A DNA stretch of 22,369 nucleotides, taken from CAISIP01 sp038247175 (GTDB lineage: Bacteria > Pseudomonadota > Gammaproteobacteria > Burkholderiales > Burkholderiaceae_C). Shown here piece after piece: positions 1 through 9,590 of this stretch; the first letter of the stretch is position 1; each line of letters opens with the position of its first letter. Where the stretch lies: assembly GCA_038247175.1 (NCBI GenBank), contig JBBRVD010000049.1:1-22369 (forward strand). The letters run 5' to 3'. Below the pieces are notes generated by a model that ran no database searches, had not been told where the DNA came from, and saw only the letters and a list, made by a program, of their open reading frames with translations. The position numbers were made by a program, and so were the translations under genes.

Positions 1-114
1 CATGCTCAGGGCCAGCAACCAGTAGGTATTGCGCAACACCTTGTTGCGTTGCTGCGCTGACACACCCTGCCCATAAGCAGTGCCGTGGTTCAATGTCTGT
101 ACGCGGTCGTTCAT
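1..114 (-). CDS. Bax inhibitor-1/YccA family membrane protein, N-terminal fragment
   Basis: Only the first 38 codons are inside the window; the gene runs off the left edge. The minus-strand frame starts at an ATG at 114, preceded by a good ribosome binding site (AAGGAG about 8 bases upstream). The N-terminus contains a stretch reading QQRNKVLRNTYWLLALSM. This resembles, from memory, the start of Bax-inhibitor-1/YccA (UPF0005) proteins of Burkholderiales, where a short soluble tail leads into the first of about seven membrane helices. Family members are inner-membrane proteins; E. coli YccA modulates the FtsH protease. The assignment rests on this short segment, so the family call is reasonable and the function is not established. 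It is divergent from the GlcG-like gene at 331. Confidence 0.7.
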   Translation of the reverse strand, partial: MNDRVQTLNHGTAYGQGVSAQQRNKVLRNTYWLLALSM

Positions 115-330
115 GTGTCGGACTCCTTGTGTTGCTGCTGTTTTGCAGTTGGGAACGATTCTAGGATAGTTCAAGGGCGCGGCCGCCTGGAGCTCTATTT
201 GCCTTCTGGTAGCGCGGGTATCGCGTTCTGCGAGGCCAACCGGCACGCTGCACCAGGGTGGCAAGGGTTATGCTTATGGTTTTGCGATCCTGCGTACCGC
301 ATGCCATCCAACCCTGACCCCCTGACGTGC

Positions 331-738
331 ATGAAAACCAAACCCGTACTCGAACTCGCCGACGTTCAACGCATCGCCGCAGCTGCCGAAGCCCATGCGA
401 AAAGCAAGCTGTGGCCTGTCTGTATTGCCATCGTCGACGATGGCGGGCATCTACTGCACCTGCAACGGCTCGATGGTACGGCGGCGACCGCGACCTATAT
501 TGCGACCAGCAAGGCGAACACGGCGGCGCTGGGCCGGCGTGAGACCAAGGTCTATGAAGACATCGTCAACGGCGGGCGAACAGCTTTCCTGAGCGCGCCC
601 ATGGTGCAAGGTTTGCTGGAAGGCGGCGTTCCCATCGTCATTGACGGCCAGTGCATCGGTGCGGTCGGTGTCAGCGGAGTGAAGTCGTCGGAAGATGCCG
701 AGGTGGCCAAGGCCGGCATTGCGGCCTTGTCCGCCTGA
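331..738 (+). CDS. GlcG/HbpS-family (DUF336) protein
   Basis: A 135-residue protein that matches the GlcG/HbpS fold family over its whole length. The N-terminal helix (LADVQRIAAAAEAHA) is followed by the strand signature CIAIVDDGGHLLHLQRLDG, then a helix with SKANTAALGR, and a C-terminal GGVPIVIDGQCIGAVGVSG block and AKAGIAAL helix, all typical of the family. Members are small soluble proteins. Some (Streptomyces HbpS) bind haem and some sit in glycolate or propanediol-use operons, but most have no proven role. The frame stays open upstream to about 85. I chose the ATG at 331 because the conserved domain begins directly after it, although there is no clear Shine-Dalgarno sequence and an in-frame ATG at 301 is possible. 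It stands alone, divergent from the gene at 1-114 and convergent with the TonB-like gene. Confidence 0.85.
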   Translation: MKTKPVLELADVQRIAAAAEAHAKSKLWPVCIAIVDDGGHLLHLQRLDGTAATATYIATSKANTAALGRRETKVYEDIVNGGRTAFLSAPMVQGLLEGGVPIVIDGQCIGAVGVSGVKSSEDAEVAKAGIAALSA

Positions 739-784
739 ACGCGACCACGCTGGCTGCCAGTTCCTTTGCCGTTGACAGGCGGCG

Positions 785-1633
785 TCATTGAATGGCAAAG
801 GTGATGGGAACGGTAAACCACATCGACTGGGCCACGCCGGCGTGTTTTCCGGGGACGAAGCGCCAGGTCAGTACGGTCGACTCGGCGGCGTTGTCCAGTC
901 GGAAGAAGCCGCTGGAAGCCCGGACCTTGGCCTCCTTGGCCAATCCCTGGTCGCTGACCAGAACGTCGACCAGCACAGTGCCTTGCTCGCGCAGACGCAG
1001 GCTGATCGGCGGATACCGCGGTCGGGGATTTTGCAGGTACTCGGCGTCGCTGGACGGAAGCTCGACCGGGGTCGGGGGCGGGGTCGGGCGTATCGCCGCG
1101 GTCGCAAGCCGATGCGCCAGGGCGGCGGCCGGCTCCGAGGTGGTGCGTGGCGAGGCCGGTTTTCCAGCGCCTGGCATCGTATTGACAGCTGGCGCGACTG
1201 GCGTCGAGGCGGGCTCGGCTTCAGCCGATACGGTTGCCGGCGAGATGGCGATCGCGGGCGCGGGCGCGATCGGTGGCACGATCGGTGGCACGGTTGCGAG
1301 CGCAGGGACAGGCAGGGGCGGCACCGGGAGTTTCGTCAGTTCGGGCTTGGGCCGCATCGGCCCTGCGGCGGCCTGAATCGGAGCGGGCTCTGGCAATATC
1401 GGTGTTGGAATCGGGGCTGCGGTTCCAGGCGCAATCGACGAATGAGGCACCATGGATGGCGGCACGGTCGCGCTTGCCTGCGGTGGCTCCACGATACGGG
1501 CCAGCATCGGGACCGGCGCTGTTTTTTCGGGTGTGCGGGCCCTCATGCCGACGTTCAGCGCCCACAAGGCGGCCACATGCAACACCAGCACACTGGCGGC
1601 AACCGCGACCATCTTGCGTGCCGGGTGCGTCAT
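785..1633 (-). CDS. TonB-like energy transducer protein
   Basis: A 282-residue protein with the three-part TonB architecture. One N-terminal membrane helix lies at about residues 8-29, followed by a long proline/alanine-rich periplasmic spacer of about 170 residues. The C-terminal TonB domain (about the last 85 residues) contains PRPRYPPISLRLREQGTVLV, then SSGFFRLDNAA and WRFVPGK. TonB proteins pass proton-motive energy from ExbB-ExbD to outer-membrane receptors. No exbB, exbD or receptor gene lies nearby, so the partner is unknown and this may be an accessory TonB. The start is uncertain. ATG 1633 puts the helix close to the N-terminus, but ATG 1657 and GTG 1732 are in frame and none has a strong ribosome binding site. 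It lies 132 bp downstream of ppsR on the same strand. Confidence 0.85.
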   Translation of the reverse strand: MTHPARKMVAVAASVLVLHVAALWALNVGMRARTPEKTAPVPMLARIVEPPQASATVPPSMVPHSSIAPGTAAPIPTPILPEPAPIQAAAGPMRPKPELTKLPVPPLPVPALATVPPIVPPIAPAPAIAISPATVSAEAEPASTPVAPAVNTMPGAGKPASPRTTSEPAAALAHRLATAAIRPTPPPTPVELPSSDAEYLQNPRPRYPPISLRLREQGTVLVDVLVSDQGLAKEAKVRASSGFFRLDNAAESTVLTWRFVPGKHAGVAQSMWFTVPITFAIQ

Positions 1634-1765
1634 GGCTTCAAAAGGAAAGAATCGCATCCTTAATGGTGGTGTCGATGGCGCGCGCGGTTTGGCGGGATAG
1701 TGTGCGTGACAGGGTTTCCCATCCGTGGGCACATGGCACCCATGAGCCTGTCCGGTGTTTGGCGC

Positions 1766-2587
1766 TCAATAACTCAACCGCTCGGGCCGGATCTCCTGCA
1801 GGATCGTGGTCGCGATCTCCTCGATCGATTTGGTCGTCGTCGACAACCAGCGGATGCCGCTGCGCCGCATCATGGCTTCGGCCTCGGCCACTTCCATGCG
1901 GCAGTTCACCAGCGAAGCGTATTTGGACTTGGGCCGGCGCTCGTTGCGGATCTCGCTCAGCCGATCGGGCGCAATCGTCAACCCGAACAACTTGGCGCGG
2001 TGCGCGCTCAGCGCCGGAGGCAGTTGCTGGCGCTCGAAGTCCTCGGGGATCAGCGGATAGTTGGATGCCTTCAGTCCATATTGCATCGCCAGGTACAACG
2101 ATGTCGGCGTCTTGCCGCTGCGGCTCACACCCACCAGGATCACGTCGGACAGTTCCAGGTCACGATTGGACTGGCCGTCGTCATGGGCCAGCGAGAAGTT
2201 GATCGCCTCGATCCGGTCCTGGTATTCCTTGCTTTTGCTGGCGTCGCTGAAACGGCCCACGCGGTGGTTGGACTTGAGCTGAAGCTCACTCTCCAGCGGA
2301 TGCACAAAGGTGCCGAACATGTCCAGCAGCATGCCCTGGCAGCCATCCTGCAGGATCTTGAGGATCTCCATGTTGACCAGTGTCGTGAACACAATCGGCT
2401 TGTTGCCGTCTGTGGCCGCAGTGTGGTTGATCTGCCGTATCGTCTGGTAGGCCTTGTCCGCGGTGTCGATGAACGGCAGCCGAACATGGCGCGCCTTGAG
2501 TTCGAACTGCGCCAGAATGGCGTTGCCGAAGGTTTCGGCGGTGATGCCGGTGCCGTCGGAGATGAAAAATACGGTGCGATGGGGCAT
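1766..2587 (-). CDS. ppsR: PEP synthase regulatory protein (bifunctional kinase/pyrophosphorylase, DUF299)
   Basis: A 273-residue protein of the usual length for the family. The N-terminus (MPHRTVFFISDGTGITAETF) is characteristic, and the nucleotide-binding P-loop GVSRSGKT is at residues 153-160. PpsR inactivates PEP synthase by ADP-dependent phosphorylation of a threonine next to the catalytic histidine, and reactivates it by phosphate-dependent pyrophosphorolysis. The gene is divergent from ppsA with 230 bp between the two starts, so enzyme and switch are encoded side by side. The ATG at 2587 is chosen because the conserved N-terminus begins there. The ribosome binding site (AGGAC) is only moderate. 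Confidence 0.95.
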   Translation of the reverse strand: MPHRTVFFISDGTGITAETFGNAILAQFELKARHVRLPFIDTADKAYQTIRQINHTAATDGNKPIVFTTLVNMEILKILQDGCQGMLLDMFGTFVHPLESELQLKSNHRVGRFSDASKSKEYQDRIEAINFSLAHDDGQSNRDLELSDVILVGVSRSGKTPTSLYLAMQYGLKASNYPLIPEDFERQQLPPALSAHRAKLFGLTIAPDRLSEIRNERRPKSKYASLVNCRMEVAEAEAMMRRSGIRWLSTTTKSIEEIATTILQEIRPERLSY

Positions 2588-2651
2588 GGGTCAGTGTCCT
2601 GGCGCAGTCGCCGGCCGGGCGGCCGAGGGTTCTGCGCGGCTAGCTGCACTC

Positions 2652-2657
2652 TACAAT
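2652..2657 (+). promoter_or_regulatory. Possible -10 element for ppsA (TACAAT)
   Basis: In the ppsR/ppsA divergent gap, TACAAT matches the sigma-70 -10 consensus at five of six positions. It lies about 160 bases before the ppsA start. The -35 region (about TTCTGC, 16 bases upstream) is poor, so this is only a candidate. Confidence 0.3.
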
Positions 2658-2817
2658 GTTTGTGACATCCCTCGATTCCAGACACCATGCCTTTTCCGGC
2701 CCGCGCACGCTCACACCCCAACTGGGGTAGCCCCGGCCTCGGCATGGCATGCGGTGGCTGCCGCCGCGCGGCTGCTGCAGGACCGACCCCGATTTTCACA
2801 ACCTCCGGAGTTTTCCC

Positions 2818-5229
<2,412 letters not shown>

Positions 5230-5372
5230 TGGAGCCATTGGCGCTCAAAACAGTGCCGCGCTGGCGGGCACGGCATTGGGGTCTTCCCTAGGGTGCCGGT
5301 TTGCAGGGCTGCTTTGTAAGTGGCAGGTAAGCACGCCCTTCACAATGCGTGCATGCACTTCCCAGGCCCTTC

Positions 5373-5669
5373 ATGCTGCTTGTTGTCACGGCGCTCAAGC
5401 TGATCACCGAGACGGCCCTGATGGTCCTGTTGGGGCAGTGGTTGCTCGGCTTGTTGACCGGTGCGCATCGCAACGGCAATCTCGCCTACCAGTTGCTGCA
5501 GATGGCCGGCTGGCCCTTTGTCGTGCTGGCACGCCGGCTGTCGCCGGATTTTGTCGTGGAGCGGCATTTGCCGCTGGTGGCAGCGCTGCTGCTGGGCCTT
5601 GCCTGGCTTGCGTTGACGGTTTTCAAGATCCGCATCTGCCTTCAGATTGGCGTCGCATCATGTCAGTAG
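5373..5669 (+). CDS. Small membrane protein of unknown function, two predicted helices
   Basis: A 98-residue protein with a hydrophobic N-terminal helix (about residues 4-29, ALKLITETALMVLLGQWLLG) and a second helix near the C-terminus (about 65-88, LPLVAALLLGLAWLALTVFK). Between them lies a basic/polar segment with AYQLLQ and RRLSPDFVVERH. From memory, similar two-helix proteins are found upstream of symporter or TPR genes in Burkholderiales, but I know no function. The start at 5373 puts the first helix at the N-terminus; an in-frame GTG at 5349 would add eight residues. Its stop overlaps the start of the TPR gene by 10 bases, so the two are probably co-translated. It follows ppsA after a 143-bp gap with no clear terminator. 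Confidence 0.75.
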   Translation: MLLVVTALKLITETALMVLLGQWLLGLLTGAHRNGNLAYQLLQMAGWPFVVLARRLSPDFVVERHLPLVAALLLGLAWLALTVFKIRICLQIGVASCQ

Positions 5670-6244
5670 GCGGCCGCTGGCGCTATCGATGGCACCGGCT
5701 GCGGGCACAGTTGTGCCTGGTGTGCGGACAGCACGACGCTGCTCTGCGCCGATTCGACACCATGCTGGCTGACGCACCGCACGACCGCTACGCTCTGGCC
5801 AGCCGGGCCCATCTGCTGGCGCAATCGGGTGACCGCACGGCCGCGGTGCAAACGCTTCGGTCGTTGACGGCAGAGCACCCCGGTGACGTGGCAGGCTGGT
5901 TCAACCTGGCCTTTCTGCTGCAATCGATGGAGCATGACGGCGAGGCCGAGTCCGCCTTCCTGCGTGCGCTCGACCTGGACGACGCGCTCGATCGCGCCTG
6001 GTATGGACTGGCACTGCTGTACATCCGGGCGCGCCGATTCGACGACGCCGCGCGGGCGCTGCAGTACAACACCGGTCTGCAGCCGATGAGCCCGTTCGGC
6101 TGGTACCAGCTGGCCCGGGTCGAGCTCGACCGACAACGGCCGGACGAAGCCTTGAAGATCATGGGTCATCTCAAGGGATTCGAGCCCCGGGTGGCGGCGC
6201 AACTGGAGCGGGAGACCGGGCTGCATGCCAAGTTGCCTGGCTGA
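5660..6244 (+). CDS. Tetratricopeptide (TPR) repeat protein
   Basis: A 194-residue protein made mostly of helical repeats with TPR-like spacing and residues: ASRAHLLAQSGDRTAAVQTL, GWFNLAFLLQSMEHDGEAES with AFLRALDLDD, then AWYGLALLYIRARRFDDAAR with LQYNTGLQP, then GWYQLARVELDRQRPDEALK. There is no signal peptide and no membrane segment, so it is probably a cytoplasmic scaffold or adaptor. The ATG at 5660 lies inside the 3' end of the small membrane-protein gene (10-base overlap), which suggests translational coupling. A link to that membrane protein, or to the symporter pair that follows after about 57 bp, is plausible only from position. The TPR call is secure; the specific role is unknown. 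Confidence 0.85.
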   Translation: MSVGGRWRYRWHRLRAQLCLVCGQHDAALRRFDTMLADAPHDRYALASRAHLLAQSGDRTAAVQTLRSLTAEHPGDVAGWFNLAFLLQSMEHDGEAESAFLRALDLDDALDRAWYGLALLYIRARRFDDAARALQYNTGLQPMSPFGWYQLARVELDRQRPDEALKIMGHLKGFEPRVAAQLERETGLHAKLPG

Positions 6245-6301
6245 TCAAGGGAGCAGCGCGGCGCGCCAGTCAGCGGCATGGGCCGCTCGGAAAGTGACGC
6301 G

Positions 6302-6562
6302 ATGGCAGTGACGCGCCGCCAACAGGCTTATTGGCGCAAGAACCTGGCTGTCACGGCGAGCCTGCTGGCAATCTGGTTCATCGTCACCTTCGTCGTCAGC
6401 TTTTTCGCGCGGGAGCTGAGTTTCAGCTTTTTCGGCTGGCCGTTCAGCTTCTGGATGGGGGCGCAGGGCGCCTTGCTGGTATACGGCGCCATCATCTGGT
6501 ACTACGCCCGGATCATGGACAAGCTCGATGCGCAGTATGCGCTGCAGGAGGACGACGATTGA
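6302..6562 (+). CDS. DUF4212 small subunit of sodium:solute symporter (copy 1)
   Basis: An 86-residue protein with two membrane helices (about residues 15-38 and 48-70). It has the family hallmarks QQAYWRKN at the N-terminus, FSFFGWPFSFWMGAQGALLV in the middle, and WYYARIMDKLD followed by an acidic tail. DUF4212 proteins are the small partner encoded next to symporters of the VC_2705-type SSS subfamily. The ATG at 6302 is preferred over the in-frame ATG at 6278 because GGAAAG lies about nine bases before it and the conserved region follows directly. Its stop overlaps the TTG start of the symporter, so the two are almost certainly translated together. A paralogue lies at 21588. Confidence 0.9.
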   Translation: MAVTRRQQAYWRKNLAVTASLLAIWFIVTFVVSFFARELSFSFFGWPFSFWMGAQGALLVYGAIIWYYARIMDKLDAQYALQEDDD

Positions 6563-8691
6563 GCACGGCAGGCCGCCCAGCGCGCAACGGCCCCGCCGCA
6601 GACGCCGCCCGCGCGCAGGCCGCATTCAAGCAGGATGTCGATCGCGTCTTTTGGTGGTATGTCGCTGGTTTCCTGTCCTTTGTCGTGCTGCTGGCGCTGC
6701 TGGAGCAGGCGGGGTTGCCGCGGCGCTGGATCGGGTCGATCTTCCTGCTGGCCACACTCGCGCTTTACGCCACCATCGGTGTCCTGAGCCGGACCCATGA
6801 CGCGGTCGAGTATTACGTGGCGGGCAGGCGCGTGCCCGCGATCTACAACGGCATGGCCACCGGTGCCGACTGGATGTCGGCCGCATCCTTCATAGGCCTC
6901 GGCGGAACCCTGTACATCGCCGGTTATGGCGGACTGGCCTTCATCATGGGCTGGACCGGAGGTTATTGTCTGGTAGCCCTGTTCCTGGCGCCTTACCTGC
7001 GCAGGTTCGGCCAATTCACCGTGCCCGACTTCCTGGGTGAGCGGTATGGTGGCAATCTGCCGCGGTTTCTCGGCATCGTGGCAGCCATCCTGTGTTCGTT
7101 CACCTATGTCGTGGCGCAGATCTCCGGCGTGGGACTGATCACCTCACACCTGACCGGCGTGCAGTTCGAGCTTGGCATCTTTCTCGGCCTGGGCGGTATC
7201 CTGGTGTGTTCTTTCCTGGGGGGTATGCGCGCGGTCACCTGGACCCAGGTCGCGCAGTATGTCATCCTGATCGTGGCCTACCTGGTGCCGGTGGTCTGGC
7301 TGTCTGTCAAGCAGACGGGTGTCCCGGTGCCGCAACTGGTCTATGGTTACCAGCTGGAAAAAGTGACTGCCCTCGAACACCAGCTGCAGGCCGATGCTGG
7401 AGAGCGCGCGGTGCGCGATGTGTTCCAGCAACAATCGCGGGAGCTGGCCAGCAAACTCGAGGATCCGGTCACGGCGCTGGCGGCCGAGCGTCGCGAAGCC
7501 AAGGCCCGCCTGGATCGGCTCCGGCTCGTCCGGGGCTCTGGCTCCGCAGCCGATGTGGCGGCCGCCGAGAAGGCCTTGTCCGCCGTGCCCGTCGATTCCG
7601 AGGCCGCGCGGGAGACCTGGGCCAAGGCCAAGGAGCGCGCCGATCTGAAGTCGCTGCCGCTCAACGGCATGGTGCCGCATGCTCAGACCTTCACCGGCGA
7701 CCCGCAGGGCAACGTGGGGGCGCAGGAGGCGTACAACATCGCGCGCCGCAATTTCCTGGCGCTGATCTTCTGCCTGATGGTCGGAACCGCCGCGTTGCCG
7801 CACATCCTGATGCGTTACTACACGGTGCCCAGTGTCCGGCAAGCGCGTGCATCGGTGAGTTGGTCCCTGTTGTTCATCTTTCTTCTGTATTTCACTGCGC
7901 CGGCGCTGGCGGTGCTGGTCAAGTTCGAGATCTTCACGCTGGTGGTCGGCACACCGTTCGATCAGTTGCCGCAGTGGATCTCGTCCTGGAGCAAGGTCGA
8001 TCCGTCGTTGCTGTCGGTGACCGACATCAACAAGGACGGCATCTTGCAGCTCAACGAGATGAATATCAGCGGCGACATCGTGGTGCTTGCGATGCCGGAG
8101 ATCGGTGGCATGCCGTACGTCATTTCCGCACTGGTGGCAGCGGGCGGGCTGGCTGCCGCCTTGTCGACCGCCGACGGACTGCTGCTGACCGTGGCGAACG
8201 CGCTCAGCCACGACCTGTATTACAAGATGATCGACCCGAATGCATCCAGCGCGCGCCGGGTGGCTTTGTCCAAGATGCTGCTGCTGGTGGTGGCCCTGGC
8301 GGCATCCTATGTCGCATCCCAGCGGCCGGCTGACATCCTGTTCCTGGTGTCGGCCGCGTTTTCATTCGCCGCCGCGGCGTTTTTTCCGGCGCTGACGCTG
8401 GGCATCTTCTGGGGCCGTGCGACCGGCGTGGCCGCGTCGCTGGGCATGGTAGCCGGGCTGGGAACGACGGCCTATTACATGGTAATGACTCAGCCGTGGC
8501 TGCGCGGCATCTTCGGTGTCACATCACCAGTGCGGCTGTGGTGGGACATACAGCCGATTTCCGCCGGCTTGTTCGGTGTGCCGGTAGGTTTCGCAGTGAT
8601 CGTGCTGGTCAGCCTGGTAACGCCACGGCCCGGGCCGCGAATTGCCCAACTGGTCAACGATATCCGCTACCCGAACGCGAGAAGCGACTGA
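6559..8691 (+). CDS. Sodium:solute symporter, VC_2705-like subfamily, with EF-hand loop and charged insertion
   Basis: A 710-residue inner-membrane transporter of the SSS family (TC 2.A.21). Core motifs include YYVAGRRVPAIYNGMATGAD, WMSAASFIGLGG and MGWTGGY near the N-terminus, GGMRAVTWTQVAQY, and later GGLAAALSTADGLLLTVANA. The start is a TTG at 6559 overlapping the upstream stop codon, with GGAGG about eight bases before it; there is no ATG that keeps the conserved N-terminus. Residues about 262-394 form a charged, alanine-rich, probably helical insertion between membrane segments. Residues 489-500 (DINKDGILQLNE) fit the calcium-binding EF-hand loop pattern exactly. The substrate is not shown by the sequence; related systems carry short carboxylates such as acetate. 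The insertion and EF-hand are, from memory, shared by betaproteobacterial relatives. Confidence 0.92.
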   Translation: MSTAGRPARNGPAADAARAQAAFKQDVDRVFWWYVAGFLSFVVLLALLEQAGLPRRWIGSIFLLATLALYATIGVLSRTHDAVEYYVAGRRVPAIYNGMATGADWMSAASFIGLGGTLYIAGYGGLAFIMGWTGGYCLVALFLAPYLRRFGQFTVPDFLGERYGGNLPRFLGIVAAILCSFTYVVAQISGVGLITSHLTGVQFELGIFLGLGGILVCSFLGGMRAVTWTQVAQYVILIVAYLVPVVWLSVKQTGVPVPQLVYGYQLEKVTALEHQLQADAGERAVRDVFQQQSRELASKLEDPVTALAAERREAKARLDRLRLVRGSGSAADVAAAEKALSAVPVDSEAARETWAKAKERADLKSLPLNGMVPHAQTFTGDPQGNVGAQEAYNIARRNFLALIFCLMVGTAALPHILMRYYTVPSVRQARASVSWSLLFIFLLYFTAPALAVLVKFEIFTLVVGTPFDQLPQWISSWSKVDPSLLSVTDINKDGILQLNEMNISGDIVVLAMPEIGGMPYVISALVAAGGLAAALSTADGLLLTVANALSHDLYYKMIDPNASSARRVALSKMLLLVVALAASYVASQRPADILFLVSAAFSFAAAAFFPALTLGIFWGRATGVAASLGMVAGLGTTAYYMVMTQPWLRGIFGVTSPVRLWWDIQPISAGLFGVPVGFAVIVLVSLVTPRPGPRIAQLVNDIRYPNARSD

Positions 8692-8737
8692 TTCGCCTGC
8701 CGGCATCGGTCGCGGGACCTGCCGGGAGACCTTGCAC

Positions 8738-8743
8738 TATACT
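8738..8743 (+). promoter_or_regulatory. Probable -10 element of the rpsF operon (TATACT)
   Basis: TATACT matches the sigma-70 -10 consensus at five of six positions. It lies 85-90 bases before the rpsF start, in the 136-bp gap after the symporter gene. The -35 position holds no good match, which is common in high-GC betaproteobacteria. It implies a leader of about 75-80 bases. Confidence 0.5.
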
Positions 8744-8776
8744 CATGGGCTTTCCCTTACCGCACCCTGTTTAGAC

Positions 8777-8810
8777 GCCGGGGGTGGTTTCACCGGCCCG
8801 CAAGCGGGTC
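8777..8810 (+). promoter_or_regulatory. Structured leader of rpsF; possible S6:S18 autoregulatory site
   Basis: Between the candidate promoter and the rpsF ribosome binding site are two adjacent small stem-loops: GGTG/CACC (8783-8786 with 8791-8794, loop GTTT) and CCCGC/GCGGG (8797-8801 with 8804-8808). They are joined at an ACCGG sequence. Many bacteria carry an S6:S18-binding leader here, with an exposed CCG beside a hairpin, by which the S6-S18 complex represses its own operon. The position and the CCG fit. The structure was folded by eye and was not matched to a covariance model. Confidence 0.3.
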
Positions 8811-8827
8811 ATCCACAAGGAGTATCG

Positions 8828-9202
8828 ATGCGTCATTACGAGATCATCCTCATGATCCATCCGGATCAGAGCGAGCAGGTTCCAGCGATGCTGGAGCGTT
8901 ACAAGACCATGATCACTGCCGGTGGCGGCAAGATCCATCGGGTGGAAGACTGGGGTCGCCGCCAGTTGGTCTACATGATCAACAAGCTGGCCAAGGCCCA
9001 TTACCTGTGCATCAACATCGAGGCTGACCAGGCCGTGATGACGGAACTCGAGCATGCCTTCAAGTTCAACGACGCGGTTCTGCGCCACCTGACCGTGTTG
9101 CGCAAGAAGGCCGACACAACGCCGTCGGCGATGATGAAGACGGTGGAGCGTGAAGACGCGCGCAAGGCCCAGCAGGCCGAGATGCACGCCAGCGACCGCT
9201 GA
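8828..9202 (+). CDS. rpsF: 30S ribosomal protein S6
   Basis: A 124-residue protein that matches bacterial S6 throughout: MRHYEIILMIHPDQSEQVP at the N-terminus, the WGRRQLVYMINKLAKAHY segment in the middle, and FKFNDAVLRHLTVLRKK before a charged tail. S6 pairs with S18 on the platform of the small ribosomal subunit. The start at 8828 has a good ribosome binding site (AAGGAG, about six bases before). It is the first gene of the rpsF-priB-rpsR-rplI operon and probably has its own promoter at about 8738. Confidence 0.97.
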   Translation: MRHYEIILMIHPDQSEQVPAMLERYKTMITAGGGKIHRVEDWGRRQLVYMINKLAKAHYLCINIEADQAVMTELEHAFKFNDAVLRHLTVLRKKADTTPSAMMKTVEREDARKAQQAEMHASDR

Positions 9203-9213
9203 TTCGGCGTGGG

Positions 9214-9555
9214 GTGAACGAGGTCGCCAACTGCCTTGTCCTGACTGCCCGTATTGCCGAGCGTGACGCGATGCGATATACGCCAGCGGGAATACCGGCC
9301 CTGAACCTGAAGCTGGAGCATGCCTCCAGTGTGCAGGAAGCAGGGCAGACCCGGCAGGTCGAGGTGGAGATGAAGGCGGTGGCCCTTGGCGCAAGTGCCG
9401 AGCGGCTGGCCCAACAGGCGATCGGCAGCAGTTGGCGATTCACCGGCTTTGTGGCCTCACCCCGCAACGGAAAACACGTCGTTTTTCACATACAGGAATT
9501 TCTGCAAGAACCATCCCTATTTCCCCGGCAAGACGGCCCGGCCCAGAGCCCCTGA
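9214..9555 (+). CDS. priB: Primosomal replication protein N (PriB)
   Basis: A 113-residue single-domain OB-fold protein between rpsF and rpsR, the standard position of priB in beta- and gammaproteobacteria. It begins NEVANCLVLTARIAERDAMR and shows YTPAGIPALNLKLEH, the typical PriB core, and GSSWRFTGFVASPRNGKHVV near the C-terminus. PriB binds single-stranded DNA and helps PriA and DnaT reload DnaB at stalled replication forks. The start is a GTG at 9214, 11 bases after the rpsF stop, without a clear ribosome binding site. Expression therefore probably depends on translation of rpsF. The C-terminal tail after HIQEFLQ is slightly longer than usual. Confidence 0.92.
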   Translation: MNEVANCLVLTARIAERDAMRYTPAGIPALNLKLEHASSVQEAGQTRQVEVEMKAVALGASAERLAQQAIGSSWRFTGFVASPRNGKHVVFHIQEFLQEPSLFPRQDGPAQSP

Positions 9556-9590
9556 GCCATCGACCCGCCTGCCACCCGAAGGACTTCACC

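Noticed and set aside
85..330. Upstream extension of the GlcG-like gene
   Set aside because: The extra 82 codons look like translated intergenic DNA (Cys/Gly-rich, no family match) and overlap the promoter and start of the divergent gene. The domain starts at 331.
5250..5275. GC-rich stem after ppsA as a terminator
   Set aside because: The pairing (about GTGCC/GGCAC) is imperfect and no T-run follows.
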